Source: Planctomycetota bacterium (GTDB lineage Bacteria; Planctomycetota; Planctomycetia; Pirellulales; Thermoguttaceae). From it: a stretch of 6,933 bases of DNA. A program made the position numbers and the translations under genes. Of the stretch, positions 1 through 5,978 are shown in pieces. The notes under the pieces are model-generated. The model saw only the letters and a program-made list of their open reading frames with translations, had not been told where the DNA came from and did no database searches. Each line of letters opens with the position of its first letter. Position 1 is the first letter of the stretch. The stretch is taken from the NCBI GenBank assembly GCA_023397045.1, contig JAEWUR010000497.1, positions 1 to 6,933 on the forward strand, written 5' to 3'.

Positions 1-19
1 CGACCCACCCTACAAATGC

Positions 20-72
20 TTCCGCAACAGAAACTACCTAGGTTACGGCCCAACCGTTCCGCAACAGAAACT
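20..72. repeat. Pair of 16-bp direct repeats
   Basis: The 16-mer TTCCGCAACAGAAACT occurs at 20-35 and again, identical, at 57-72, a period of 37 bp. The 21 bp between the copies share no obvious similarity with the flanks. The pair lies just beyond the terminator of the minus-strand gene and near the window edge, so more copies could lie to the left. Two copies are too few to call a CRISPR array or a tandem-repeat family. Confidence 0.6.
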
Positions 73-80
73 CATTCGAC

Positions 81-120
81 AAAAAATGCCGCCTGTCTTC
101 CTTTTGGACAAACAGGCGGC
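81..120 (-). terminator. Rho-independent terminator of the cysteine-rich barrel gene
   Basis: GCCGCCTGT (88-96) and ACAGGCGGC (112-120) form a perfect 9-bp GC-rich stem with a 15-nt loop, in which TCC and GGA can add an inner helix. Read on the minus strand, the stem is followed at once by ATTTTTT (87-81), the classic U-tract. On the plus strand only A residues follow, so it acts in the minus direction. It lies about 57 bp past the stop codon of the minus-strand gene. Confidence 0.88.
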
Positions 121-176
121 AAAACGCAGGTTTGATCTCTACCCGGCACAAAAGCAATTCCACTGCTGGAAGCTGC

Positions 177-1262
177 TCAGAACCGATGGTTCTGGTCGAC
201 CAGGAAGTTGCTGTTGTTGGCCATTGGCATGTAGGGCAGGCCGCAGGCGCCGTTGATTGAATGGCTCACGGCATGGCGACCGAAGTACCAGGCCAAGCCG
301 ATGCTCACGTCATAGCCGCTGCTCATCGCGGCGTCGGCGCCGGCCGTGGCCGTCGGGTGGAAGTAGCTCCCGTTGGCGTACAAGGCCAACCGATCGGATA
401 GCGGAGCCTGAAGGTTGGCGCCAACCATCCAATCGCCGAGGCTGCCCACCCGGCTCAGCGAATAGCGCTCGGGCACGCCGATCCACAACCAACTGTCGGC
501 GCCCATCTCAAACTTGTGGTGCCAGAAAATATTGGCCTGGTTCACCGCCGCATTCCGAATGCTGGTTTGGCTTACGGTCTGCACCGAATAGCGGTCGCTA
601 ACGCAACCCCAGACGCCGACGGCATTGCAGCCGCTAAGCGAATATTCGATCTGACCTCGCCATTGACTCAGGGTCGGCGAGACGCCGTAGATACCCCAGT
701 TGTCGTTGAACATCCAGTCGTAGACGATGCCGTAACTCAACCGCCGATCATCGTTGGCTTTGTGGTAGAAGCCGGTCGTGACGAAAATCTGTTGCTGAGT
801 ACTGATGCGATCGCTCGACGCCCAGCCCCAGCCGTCAAAATCGTAGACGCCGTAGCTGACGCCAAGTTGCCAATTGACGCCGTAATCTTCCCACACCGGC
901 ACCGGCGTGGCGGCGTTCAATCCGGCAACCGTTCCAAAATTCCCTTCAAAACTGCCGTCGCTGACGCCCTTGAACGAGTCGAGCCCCGCAAAGCCCACGA
1001 TGCCGCGACAGGGATAGCCGTCGCACCCAAGGCTGTTCGCACAACACGGCCCACACGGGTCGTAACAGCTCTCGCAACCTTCCGTGTCACACCCTAGCGT
1101 GCAACACGGCGGCTGCATGGTTTCCTCCTGATCGCCGACCAGCGTTACCGGCGGCGATTGGGTGTTGGTCAACCAATGAAAGTCATCGGCTTGTGCAATC
1201 CCTGCACACGACAGGACAGCGATGGCCGACAGCACCACTGCAATGTTCACAAACGTCTTCAT
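177..1262 (-). CDS. Cysteine-rich exported protein, probable outer-membrane beta-barrel
   Basis: Complete 361-residue protein. Residues 1-25 form a Sec signal peptide (basic start MK, hydrophobic core 5-20, cleavage after AQA at 23-25). A VLSC at 16-19 resembles a lipobox weakly, but AQA fits better. Residues 53-85 hold ten cysteines in 33 residues. From about 125 the sequence turns into alternating aromatic/polar strands with Gly and Asn turns (YGVNWQLGVSYGVYDF, then LGDWMVGANLQAPL and DVSIGLAWYFG), and the chain ends in Phe, all typical of outer-membrane barrels. It recalls planctomycetal barrel families of unknown function (DUF6666-like); that assignment is from memory and unchecked. The start is preceded by a GGGGG stretch about 7 nt upstream. 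The gene is monocistronic, with its own candidate promoter and a strong terminator. The barrel is inference; a surface or porin-like role is possible but not shown. Confidence 0.8.
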   Translation of the reverse strand: MKTFVNIAVVLSAIAVLSCAGIAQADDFHWLTNTQSPPVTLVGDQEETMQPPCCTLGCDTEGCESCYDPCGPCCANSLGCDGYPCRGIVGFAGLDSFKGVSDGSFEGNFGTVAGLNAATPVPVWEDYGVNWQLGVSYGVYDFDGWGWASSDRISTQQQIFVTTGFYHKANDDRRLSYGIVYDWMFNDNWGIYGVSPTLSQWRGQIEYSLSGCNAVGVWGCVSDRYSVQTVSQTSIRNAAVNQANIFWHHKFEMGADSWLWIGVPERYSLSRVGSLGDWMVGANLQAPLSDRLALYANGSYFHPTATAGADAAMSSGYDVSIGLAWYFGRHAVSHSINGACGLPYMPMANNSNFLVDQNHRF

Positions 1263-1336
1263 GACGTGGCCCCCATAATTGAATTAGAAATTTTTCTCTG
1301 GCACATTTTACCGATTCGTCGTATCTGGAAAGTGAG

Positions 1337-1365
1337 ATTACACTCTCGCCACCCGGTCGTTTCCA
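1337..1365 (-). promoter_or_regulatory. Candidate sigma-70-type promoter for the barrel gene
   Basis: On the minus strand TGGAAA (1365-1360; 4 of 6 matches to TTGACA) is followed after 17 bp by TGTAAT (1342-1337; 5 of 6 matches to TATAAT). Transcription would begin near 1330, leaving a leader of about 68 nt before the start codon at 1262. The call rests on consensus matching only; a TAAAAT closer to the gene is an alternative -10. Confidence 0.35.
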
Positions 1366-1533
1366 CGGCCTATTTTCCCCGAACGCCCACAGTCCCCGTA
1401 GACTTCCAGCCAAGCCAGGAGGGCGTCAACAACCAATGCCTGCTCATTGCATATTTTTCACAACACACGCTGTTATTATCCGTGAAACGCATCAAATAGC
1501 CCTGCAAATCGGCCGGCAACCAAGCGATTGACC

Positions 1534-1562
1534 TTGTCTTCGCCGCGCCGCCAGGCTACACT
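1534..1562 (+). promoter_or_regulatory. Weak distal promoter candidate, plus strand
   Basis: TTGTCT (1534-1539) and TACACT (1557-1562) are spaced by exactly 17 bp, each matching the sigma-70 consensus at 4 of 6 positions. The perfect dyad GCCGAC-GA-GTCGGC (1580-1593) lies about 11 bp beyond the expected start point, where an operator could sit. The next plus-strand gene starts some 250 bp downstream, so this would give a long leader. Chance occurrence is quite possible. Confidence 0.2.
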
Positions 1563-1734
1563 CGCTCGCCTTTTGTTGTGCCGACGAGTCGGCGACGCAA
1601 GTCGCTGTCGAAAAAGAGGTTAAGACGTTTTCGGTGTGCTTCGGGAGGCGCCGGTTTCACGGCCCGCCGACCAATCATGCCGGAAATTGCGGTCGAAATT
1701 GTCCGTGGGAGCTGCCGCTTGCGAGGCTTTTTAC

Positions 1735-1782
1735 TTGCATAGTAATCTGGGGCTTTTACAATAAAGGGTAAGGCCCTATAGC
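1735..1782 (+). promoter_or_regulatory. Proximal promoter candidates of the plus-strand gene set
   Basis: Two overlapping sigma-70-like pairs lie here. TTGCAT (1735-1740) with a 16-bp spacer leads to TACAAT (1757-1762), and TTTACA (1755-1760) with a 16-bp spacer leads to TATAGC (1777-1782). Either gives a leader of roughly 25-45 nt before the ATG at 1814. CTGGGG (1747-1752) and CCCCAG (1785-1790) flank the segment as an inverted repeat, with AGGG/CCCT (1765-1768, 1774-1777) nested inside. Whether this dyad matters is unknown. Confidence 0.4.
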
Positions 1783-1813
1783 TTCCCCAGCCATCACAGT
1801 TTAGAGGTGGAAT

Positions 1814-2164
1814 ATGAAGCCGGAGATGCTCGGGGTCTTGGTAGGCGCGTGGCTTGCAACGTCGGCGGTTGGAGCGGCAGAGACCGGCGGTGAGATATTT
1901 TCTCATCCGGCGACGGCGCCCGTCCAAGCGGCGGCGACCGGTTCCGAGCTGATTGTCGTACCGACTCCCTTGGGCGACAAAGCCCTGATGTTGACAGTCG
2001 TCGATCCGCGACAGCAAGCCCTGAGCGTCTATCACATCGACTTGCCCACCGGCAAGATCATGTTGAAAAGCGTTCGCAAGATTCAATGGGACTTGCTCAT
2101 TACGGACTTTAACACGGAGAATCCCCTGCCCCAGGAGATTCGCTCGAGGCTGCAACAAAGGTAA
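1814..2164 (+). CDS. Small exported protein of unknown function
   Basis: Complete 116-residue protein. The first 22 residues look like a signal peptide: Lys2, a hydrophobic run from about 5 to 20 (MLGVLVGAWLATSAVG), and small residues at 18-22 for cleavage. Residues 45-100 appear as a series of beta-strands (ELIVVPTPLG, ALMLTVVDP, ALSVYHIDLPTGKIMLKSV, WDLLITDFN). The VVD..Q.ALSVYHID..TG pattern resembles one blade of a beta-propeller, although one blade alone cannot close a propeller. It has no Cys, no membrane helix in the mature part and no catalytic motif I recognise. The start has a clear Shine-Dalgarno sequence, GAGGTG at 1804-1809. It is first in the plus-strand set and lies 11 bp before the HTH gene, so the two are probably co-transcribed. 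I recall similar small proteins beside such HTH genes in planctomycetes, but cannot verify it here. Confidence 0.8.
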   Translation: MKPEMLGVLVGAWLATSAVGAAETGGEIFSHPATAPVQAAATGSELIVVPTPLGDKALMLTVVDPRQQALSVYHIDLPTGKIMLKSVRKIQWDLLITDFNTENPLPQEIRSRLQQR

Positions 2165-2175
2165 ACGGAAGCGTC

Positions 2176-3372
2176 ATGGTCCAGAAGTATTACAACACCA
2201 CGGAGACGGCCGGAGTTCTTGGGATCAGCGAGGACGATGTCAAGCAGATGCTCGACCGCCGCGAACTGCACGGCTATCGCGACGGTGCAAACTGGAAGTT
2301 CAAGACCGAAGACATCGACAACCTGGCCAAGCAGCGGCAGACCGAAGCCGCGGCCGCGCCGTCCGACGACGAAGGCGACGACGTCCTCCTGAGTGAAGTG
2401 GCGTTGGGCCAGTCGAGTCTAGGCGCTTCGGGCACCATCATCGGGATGAACGGCGTCGGCCTCGGCAGCGGTGAAAGCGACATCCAACTGGCCGGCAGTT
2501 CGATCATGATGGGCGATTCGTCGCCGATGCCTCCCGTTCCGAAGGCCGGCGATTCCGCCTCGAAAACCTCGCAGTTCGAGACGCTCGACCTCAGCCTTGA
2601 CGATGACATCTCGTTGCACGGTAGCACCGGCACCCTGCCCGGCAAGCCCGGCACGTCGGGTTCCGATCCCGGCGGGTCCGCCATCGACCTGAGCGGTCGC
2701 GATCTCGAAGACGACGACCTGGTGCTCGGCGGAAGCGGCAAGGGCAGCGACGTAACCATCGGCGGCGACAGCGGCATCTCGCTGGTCGATCCGGCCGACA
2801 GCGGACTCTCGCTCGAACAACCGCTCGATCTCGCCGGCGGAAGCGATGAGTCGCTCGAACTCGGCGACGACGACATGCTTTCGCTCGCCGAAGGAGGAAG
2901 CGCCTCCGATGCCATGAAGACCGACGACGACTTCCTTCTGACGCCCTTGGAAGAAGCCGCCGACATCGAAGAGTCGGAAAGCGGCTCGCAAGTCATCGCC
3001 CTCGACACCGAAGGCGACGATGCCGCCATGCTCGGCGTCTCGGGCGACGATTCGATGGCCGCCATGCTCGACGAAAACATCACCGGCGGTGCCGGACTCG
3101 ACATGGGCGCCGGCCTGAGTGCCGGCCCGGTCTTGGGCGGACAACCGGAGGGGCTTTCGGAAGGCGCGCCGCTGACCCGGCCGACCGCCGTCTTCTCTGA
3201 AGCACCCTATACCAACTGGCAGATCACCGGACTGGCCGTTTGCACCGTGTTCCTCATGCTCTGCGGCATGATGATGTACGACAATCTGCGAAATATGTGG
3301 AGTTGGGACAGCGCCTACACCGTCAACAGTTCCATGATGGATCTGGTCGTAGGCCTGTTCGAAGGAAAATAA
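2176..3372 (+). CDS. Excisionase-type HTH protein with acidic linker and C-terminal membrane anchor
   Basis: Complete 398-residue protein. Residues 1-55 form a winged-helix domain of the excisionase/MerR-like HTH_17 type (YYNTTETAGVLGISEDDVKQML, then a GYRDGANWKFK wing), which normally binds DNA. Residues about 60-345 are low-complexity, rich in Asp, Glu, Ser, Gly and Leu with only seven Lys/Arg; short motifs recur (DSGISL at 198-203, DSGLSL at 208-213, ESLEL, DMLSL). Residues 350-368 (ITGLAVCTVFLMLCGMMMY) form the only strong membrane helix, leaving about 30 residues beyond it. With the HTH in the cytoplasm the tail would be periplasmic. The start is supported by GGAAG at 2167-2171. Single HTH_17 domains are also used by phage excisionases, but nothing mobile lies nearby. 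Function is unknown; a membrane-tethered regulator or DNA-envelope tether is inference. Confidence 0.85.
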   Translation: MVQKYYNTTETAGVLGISEDDVKQMLDRRELHGYRDGANWKFKTEDIDNLAKQRQTEAAAAPSDDEGDDVLLSEVALGQSSLGASGTIIGMNGVGLGSGESDIQLAGSSIMMGDSSPMPPVPKAGDSASKTSQFETLDLSLDDDISLHGSTGTLPGKPGTSGSDPGGSAIDLSGRDLEDDDLVLGGSGKGSDVTIGGDSGISLVDPADSGLSLEQPLDLAGGSDESLELGDDDMLSLAEGGSASDAMKTDDDFLLTPLEEAADIEESESGSQVIALDTEGDDAAMLGVSGDDSMAAMLDENITGGAGLDMGAGLSAGPVLGGQPEGLSEGAPLTRPTAVFSEAPYTNWQITGLAVCTVFLMLCGMMMYDNLRNMWSWDSAYTVNSSMMDLVVGLFEGK

Positions 3373-3379
3373 CGAACTT

Positions 3380-3404
3380 GGCTCATTCAAGATCGAAATG
3401 AGCC
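3380..3404 (+). promoter_or_regulatory. Intercistronic hairpin after the HTH gene
   Basis: GGCTCATT (3380-3387) and AATGAGCC (3397-3404) form a perfect 8-bp stem with a 9-nt loop, starting 8 nt past the HTH stop codon. No U-tract follows, so it is not a standard intrinsic terminator. It could be an mRNA stability or processing element, or a weak partial terminator that lowers expression of the downstream genes. Confidence 0.5.
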
Positions 3405-3412
3405 GCCGTCGC

Positions 3413-3432
3413 GATTCGAAAGGAGTCGAATC
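3413..3432 (+). promoter_or_regulatory. Hairpin presenting the OmpA-gene Shine-Dalgarno sequence in its loop
   Basis: GATTCGA (3413-3419) and TCGAATC (3426-3432) are a perfect 7-bp inverted repeat. The six loop bases, AAGGAG (3420-3425), are the Shine-Dalgarno sequence of the OmpA-family gene. The right arm ends immediately before the ATG at 3433. In RNA this would show the ribosome-binding site in a hexaloop, with the start codon at the foot of the stem. It could expose the site or hinder initiation; the sequence does not tell which. Confidence 0.55.
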
Positions 3433-4260
3433 ATGAAGGGATCTGCTTCCACCTGGCTGCTCATCGCCGCGCTGGCATTGCCCGGCTGCGTCGTTCCAAA
3501 AAGCCAACTGAACGTCGCGGTGACCGAAAACCGCGCGTTGGCCGAGCAGAAACGCGCTCAATTGGCCGAGATCGAGAACATTCGGAACCACAGCCGCGCG
3601 CTCGAAGACCGCGTTATCCGCAGCGAGGAACAGGCGGCCCAACTGCAAGAGCAGCTCGAACTCGCCCAAGGCCAGATCGACAATTACGAAAAGGAACGCG
3701 GCCAGCTCTATGGGCACTTCAAGAGCATGGCGTTCGGCCAAGGGCGTCTTCCACCCGAGCTAAGCCGCCAATTCGCCGATCTGTCCCGGCGCTATCCCAG
3801 CTTGCAGTTCGATCCCGAGACCGGCATCAGCAAGCTCGACACCGACATCCTGTTCGACAGCGGCGAGGCCCAGTTGAAGCCCGGCGCCGAGCGGTTGATC
3901 GACGAATTGGCGCGCGTGATGGAATCACCGGCCGGCCGCGACCTGAAAATCATGGTCGCCGGCCATACCGACAATCAGTTGATCGCCGGCCGCGAAGTCC
4001 GCCAGAAATATCCCAACAACTTCCACCTGAGCACCGCCCGAGCGCTGGCCGTCTCCGACCGAATGAAGCGTGCCGGACTCTCCGACCAGCGATTGGCCAT
4101 CGCGGGCTTCGGCGCCAGCCAACCCGTCGCGCCAAACGACACGGTCCAAGAGCGGCAGAAGAATCGCCGGGTGGAGATCCTCGTTATGTCGCCCGACGTG
4201 CCCGTCGTCGGTTGGACCGACTCGACGCCGAGCGTCTACCAGAAAGGCGTCCGTCGGTAG
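3433..4260 (+). CDS. OmpA-family peptidoglycan-binding lipoprotein
   Basis: Complete 275-residue protein. Residues 1-19 are a lipoprotein signal with lipobox LPGC, so Cys19 should be lipidated. Residues about 24-96 are Glu/Gln/Ala/Leu-rich with few helix breakers, as in a coiled coil (ENRALAEQKRAQLAEIENI). Residues about 135-252 are an OmpA C-terminal domain: ILFDSGEAQLKPGAERLI, GHTDNQ (Asp180), NFHLSTARA with Arg203, and NRRVEIL with Arg246. In the OmpA family the equivalent Asp and Arg hold the diaminopimelate of peptidoglycan, and all appear present. The protein probably sits in the outer membrane facing the periplasm and grips the wall, in the manner of Pal but with a long coiled spacer. 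The start is set by AGGAG at 3421-3425, 7 nt before the ATG. It lies 60 bp after the HTH gene and 10 bp before the methyltransferase gene. Confidence 0.92.
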   Translation: MKGSASTWLLIAALALPGCVVPKSQLNVAVTENRALAEQKRAQLAEIENIRNHSRALEDRVIRSEEQAAQLQEQLELAQGQIDNYEKERGQLYGHFKSMAFGQGRLPPELSRQFADLSRRYPSLQFDPETGISKLDTDILFDSGEAQLKPGAERLIDELARVMESPAGRDLKIMVAGHTDNQLIAGREVRQKYPNNFHLSTARALAVSDRMKRAGLSDQRLAIAGFGASQPVAPNDTVQERQKNRRVEILVMSPDVPVVGWTDSTPSVYQKGVRR

Positions 4261-4270
4261 CGGTACTTCC

Positions 4271-5002
4271 ATGAAAAGCACGCCCTACCACGGCACCGAC
4301 AACCTCGAGGCCATGACCGACGCCAAGAACTACAACGCGTTCTTGGTGCGAGAATTGGTCCGTAATGCCCGGGGTTCTGCCACGGCCGTCGACTTCGGCG
4401 CCGGAACGGGCACCTTCGCCGAGGCGTTGCGCGATCGCGGATTTGCCGTCACCTGCGTCGAACTCGACGAAGAGCTGCGGGCGTCATTAAGAGACCGGGG
4501 ATTCAAGTGTCTTGCCGGCGTCGATGAATTGCCCGAGGCCAGCGTCGATTACTTGTTTTCGATGAACGTACTGGAGCACATCGAGGACGACAATGCGGTG
4601 CTGCCACTGCTATATCGATGCCTTCGACCGGGCGGCTCGCTATTTATATACGTGCCTGCGTTCCCGATTCTTTATTCGGCCATGGACCGCAAAGTCGGCC
4701 ATCACCGGCGATACCGCCTCGCCCCCCTGGTCGGCCAGTTGGAAGCGGCCGGGTTCGACATCCTCAAGGCTCGCTATGTCGACAGCGTGGGATTTCTGCT
4801 AACGCTGTTGTATCAACTCTTTGGCAACCGGCAGGGCAACCTGAATCGATTCGCGCTCCAGTTTTACGATCAGTGGCTGTTTCCCACCAACGTGGTGCTC
4901 GACAGATTGTTGGGCAGGGTCTGCGGCAAGAACATCGCGGTGGGCGCCGTTCGGCCTTCCGATACGGCTTCGGCCGATGGACTCCGAGCCGATAAGTTCT
5001 GA
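4271..5002 (+). CDS. Class I SAM-dependent methyltransferase
   Basis: Complete 243-residue protein from the ATG 10 bp after the OmpA stop; the frame is open further upstream, but only across the OmpA gene. The Rossmann methyltransferase core is clear: motif I VDFGAGTGTFAEAL (40-53), the ribose-binding acidic strand CVELDEE (62-68), SMNVLEHIEDD (98-108) and LRPGGSLFIYVPA (118-130). After it comes AMDRKVGHHRRYR (137-149), a motif I associate with methyltransferases encoded beside GT2 enzymes; a hydrophobic stretch at 172-183 may touch the membrane. The substrate cannot be read from sequence; a lipid-linked sugar or polyprenyl compound is inferred from context. The Shine-Dalgarno is poor (only GGTA), so translation may be coupled to the OmpA gene. 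Met15, with GAGG just before it, is a less likely start. The last 44 codons overlap the opposite GT2 gene. Confidence 0.9.
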   Translation: MKSTPYHGTDNLEAMTDAKNYNAFLVRELVRNARGSATAVDFGAGTGTFAEALRDRGFAVTCVELDEELRASLRDRGFKCLAGVDELPEASVDYLFSMNVLEHIEDDNAVLPLLYRCLRPGGSLFIYVPAFPILYSAMDRKVGHHRRYRLAPLVGQLEAAGFDILKARYVDSVGFLLTLLYQLFGNRQGNLNRFALQFYDQWLFPTNVVLDRLLGRVCGKNIAVGAVRPSDTASADGLRADKF

Positions 5003-5964
5003 ATCTGGTGTCCCAACTCATGGATACGTCGCGTCAACGAATGCAGAATGACGCCGGCCGTGAACATGAGCATGCCGAGAAGCACCAACCCCACGGCCAA
5101 AATGGCCGACGGCACGCGCAACACCGCCCCGGTCTTCAGAAACTCAGCAACGACGATCAGCCCTGGAACTAATCCCGCACCAACCAGCGCCATCGCAAGC
5201 AGCCCGAAGCACGTCAGCGGTTTGTAGTCGCGGAAAAGCGCCATAATGGTGCAGAGAATTCCGATGCCGTCGTGAAACGGCCGAATTTTAGAAAAACTGC
5301 CTTCCGGGCGACAGCCCAACTGGACCGGCATTTCGACGATCGTAAAGCCCGCTTCGAGACATTTGATTGTCAACTCGGTCTCGACCTCGAATCCCCCTTC
5401 GGCCAGCGCGACATTCTTCACGAAGGCCCGGCTAAAGACGCGATAGCCCGAGAGGATGTCGGTCAACTTGACGCCGAAGACGAAATTGAGCGTAGCCAAC
5501 AACATCCGGTTGCCCCAGAGATTGAGTCGCCGGAACGCGCCATACGATTCGGTGTGCAGGCGGGACCCGACGATCATGTCGGCCTCGCCGAGCAGCACGG
5601 GAGCAATGAGCCGCTGCACTTCCGAGGCGGGATACGTATCGTCGCCGTCGACCATGACGTAAATGTCGGCCTCGACATTGCGAAACATCGATTGCACGAC
5701 GAAACCTTTGCCTTGCCGACGCTCTCGAACCACGACGGCGCCGGCCTGTCGAGCTACCTCGGCGGTCTTGTCGGTCGAATTGTTGTCGAACACGTAGATC
5801 GTCGCGGCGGGCAGTTGTTCGCGGAATTCACGAACGACCTTGCCAATCGTCGGTTCTTCGTTGTAGCAGGGGATGAGAACGGCAATCTGGACGGATGCCG
5901 CCTGATTCGATCTGCCAGTGGTCGCCCCCCAATCGTTCGCATAGCTTTCGGCGTTCGTGTTCAT
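4870..5964 (-). CDS. GT2 family glycosyltransferase, polyprenyl-phosphate type with two C-terminal membrane helices
   Basis: About 364 residues. The GT-A fold is plain: VQIAVLIPCYNEE (25-37), YVFDNNSTDKT (57-67), metal-binding MVDGDDTYP (104-112), IVGSR (131-135) and TDILSGYRVFSR (168-179). The order matches DPM1-like enzymes, which move a sugar from a nucleotide donor to polyprenyl phosphate at the inner face of the membrane. Two membrane helices follow at about 250-275 and 284-309. The start is ambiguous. I chose the ATG at 5964 because AGGAG (5979-5975) lies 10 nt upstream; the in-frame ATG at 5982 has no such site but forms an ATGA overlap with the upstream stop, which suits translational coupling and adds six residues. 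The last 44 residues run over the convergent methyltransferase gene and look like a poorly conserved Ser/Thr/Asn/Pro tail. Donor sugar is unknown. Confidence 0.92.
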   Translation of the reverse strand: MNTNAESYANDWGATTGRSNQAASVQIAVLIPCYNEEPTIGKVVREFREQLPAATIYVFDNNSTDKTAEVARQAGAVVVRERRQGKGFVVQSMFRNVEADIYVMVDGDDTYPASEVQRLIAPVLLGEADMIVGSRLHTESYGAFRRLNLWGNRMLLATLNFVFGVKLTDILSGYRVFSRAFVKNVALAEGGFEVETELTIKCLEAGFTIVEMPVQLGCRPEGSFSKIRPFHDGIGILCTIMALFRDYKPLTCFGLLAMALVGAGLVPGLIVVAEFLKTGAVLRVPSAILAVGLVLLGMLMFTAGVILHSLTRRIHELGHQIQNLSARSPSAEAVSEGRTAPTAMFLPQTLPNNLSSTTLVGNSH

Positions 5965-5978
5965 GGATCGAAATCTCC

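Larger units (their letters stand above)
1263..1813. other. Divergent intergenic region without a convincing gene
   Basis: About 550 bp separate the two divergent genes. I see no reading frame with both a good ribosome-binding site and protein-like composition. It holds a candidate minus-strand promoter (1337-1365), two plus-strand promoter candidates (1534-1562 and 1735-1782) and a short dyad, GCCGAC-GA-GTCGGC, at 1580-1593. The part at 1263-1330 and the part around 1441-1500 are AT-richer than the rest. No tRNA-like or rRNA-like structure was recognised. The span from 1600 to 1730 shows nothing I can name. Confidence 0.6.

Noticed and set aside
20..72. CRISPR array
   Set aside because: Only two 16-bp repeats with a 21-bp gap are visible and no cas-like gene is nearby. 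Too few and too short.
516..1097. Plus-strand 193-codon frame inside the barrel gene
   Set aside because: It has no ribosome-binding site and no recognisable domain, and it is antisense to a gene with a signal peptide, promoter candidate and terminator.
1436..1531. 31-codon open frame after an AGGAGGG sequence in the intergenic region
   Set aside because: The Shine-Dalgarno-like site is 12 nt from the ATG, which is long, and the product has no signal, membrane helix or other protein-like feature.
1556..2158. Minus-strand 200-codon frame opposite the small exported protein
   Set aside because: It is mostly the antisense of a well-supported gene, and its Arg-rich composition is typical of a shadow frame.
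2176..2340. Phage or integrative-element excisionase
   Set aside because: The HTH is of that fold, but it is fused to a long linker and membrane helix, and no integrase, attachment site or tRNA lies nearby.
2419..3741. Very long antisense open frame (440 codons) opposite the HTH and OmpA genes
   Set aside because: It arises from the GC-rich, repetitive codons of the acidic linker on the other strand. It crosses two well-supported genes and has no recognisable domain.
4070..4270. Upstream extension of the methyltransferase frame into the OmpA gene
   Set aside because: The extension lies out of frame inside the OmpA C-terminal domain, is Ser/Arg/Pro-rich and unlike any methyltransferase N-terminus. 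The ATG at 4271 fits family length.
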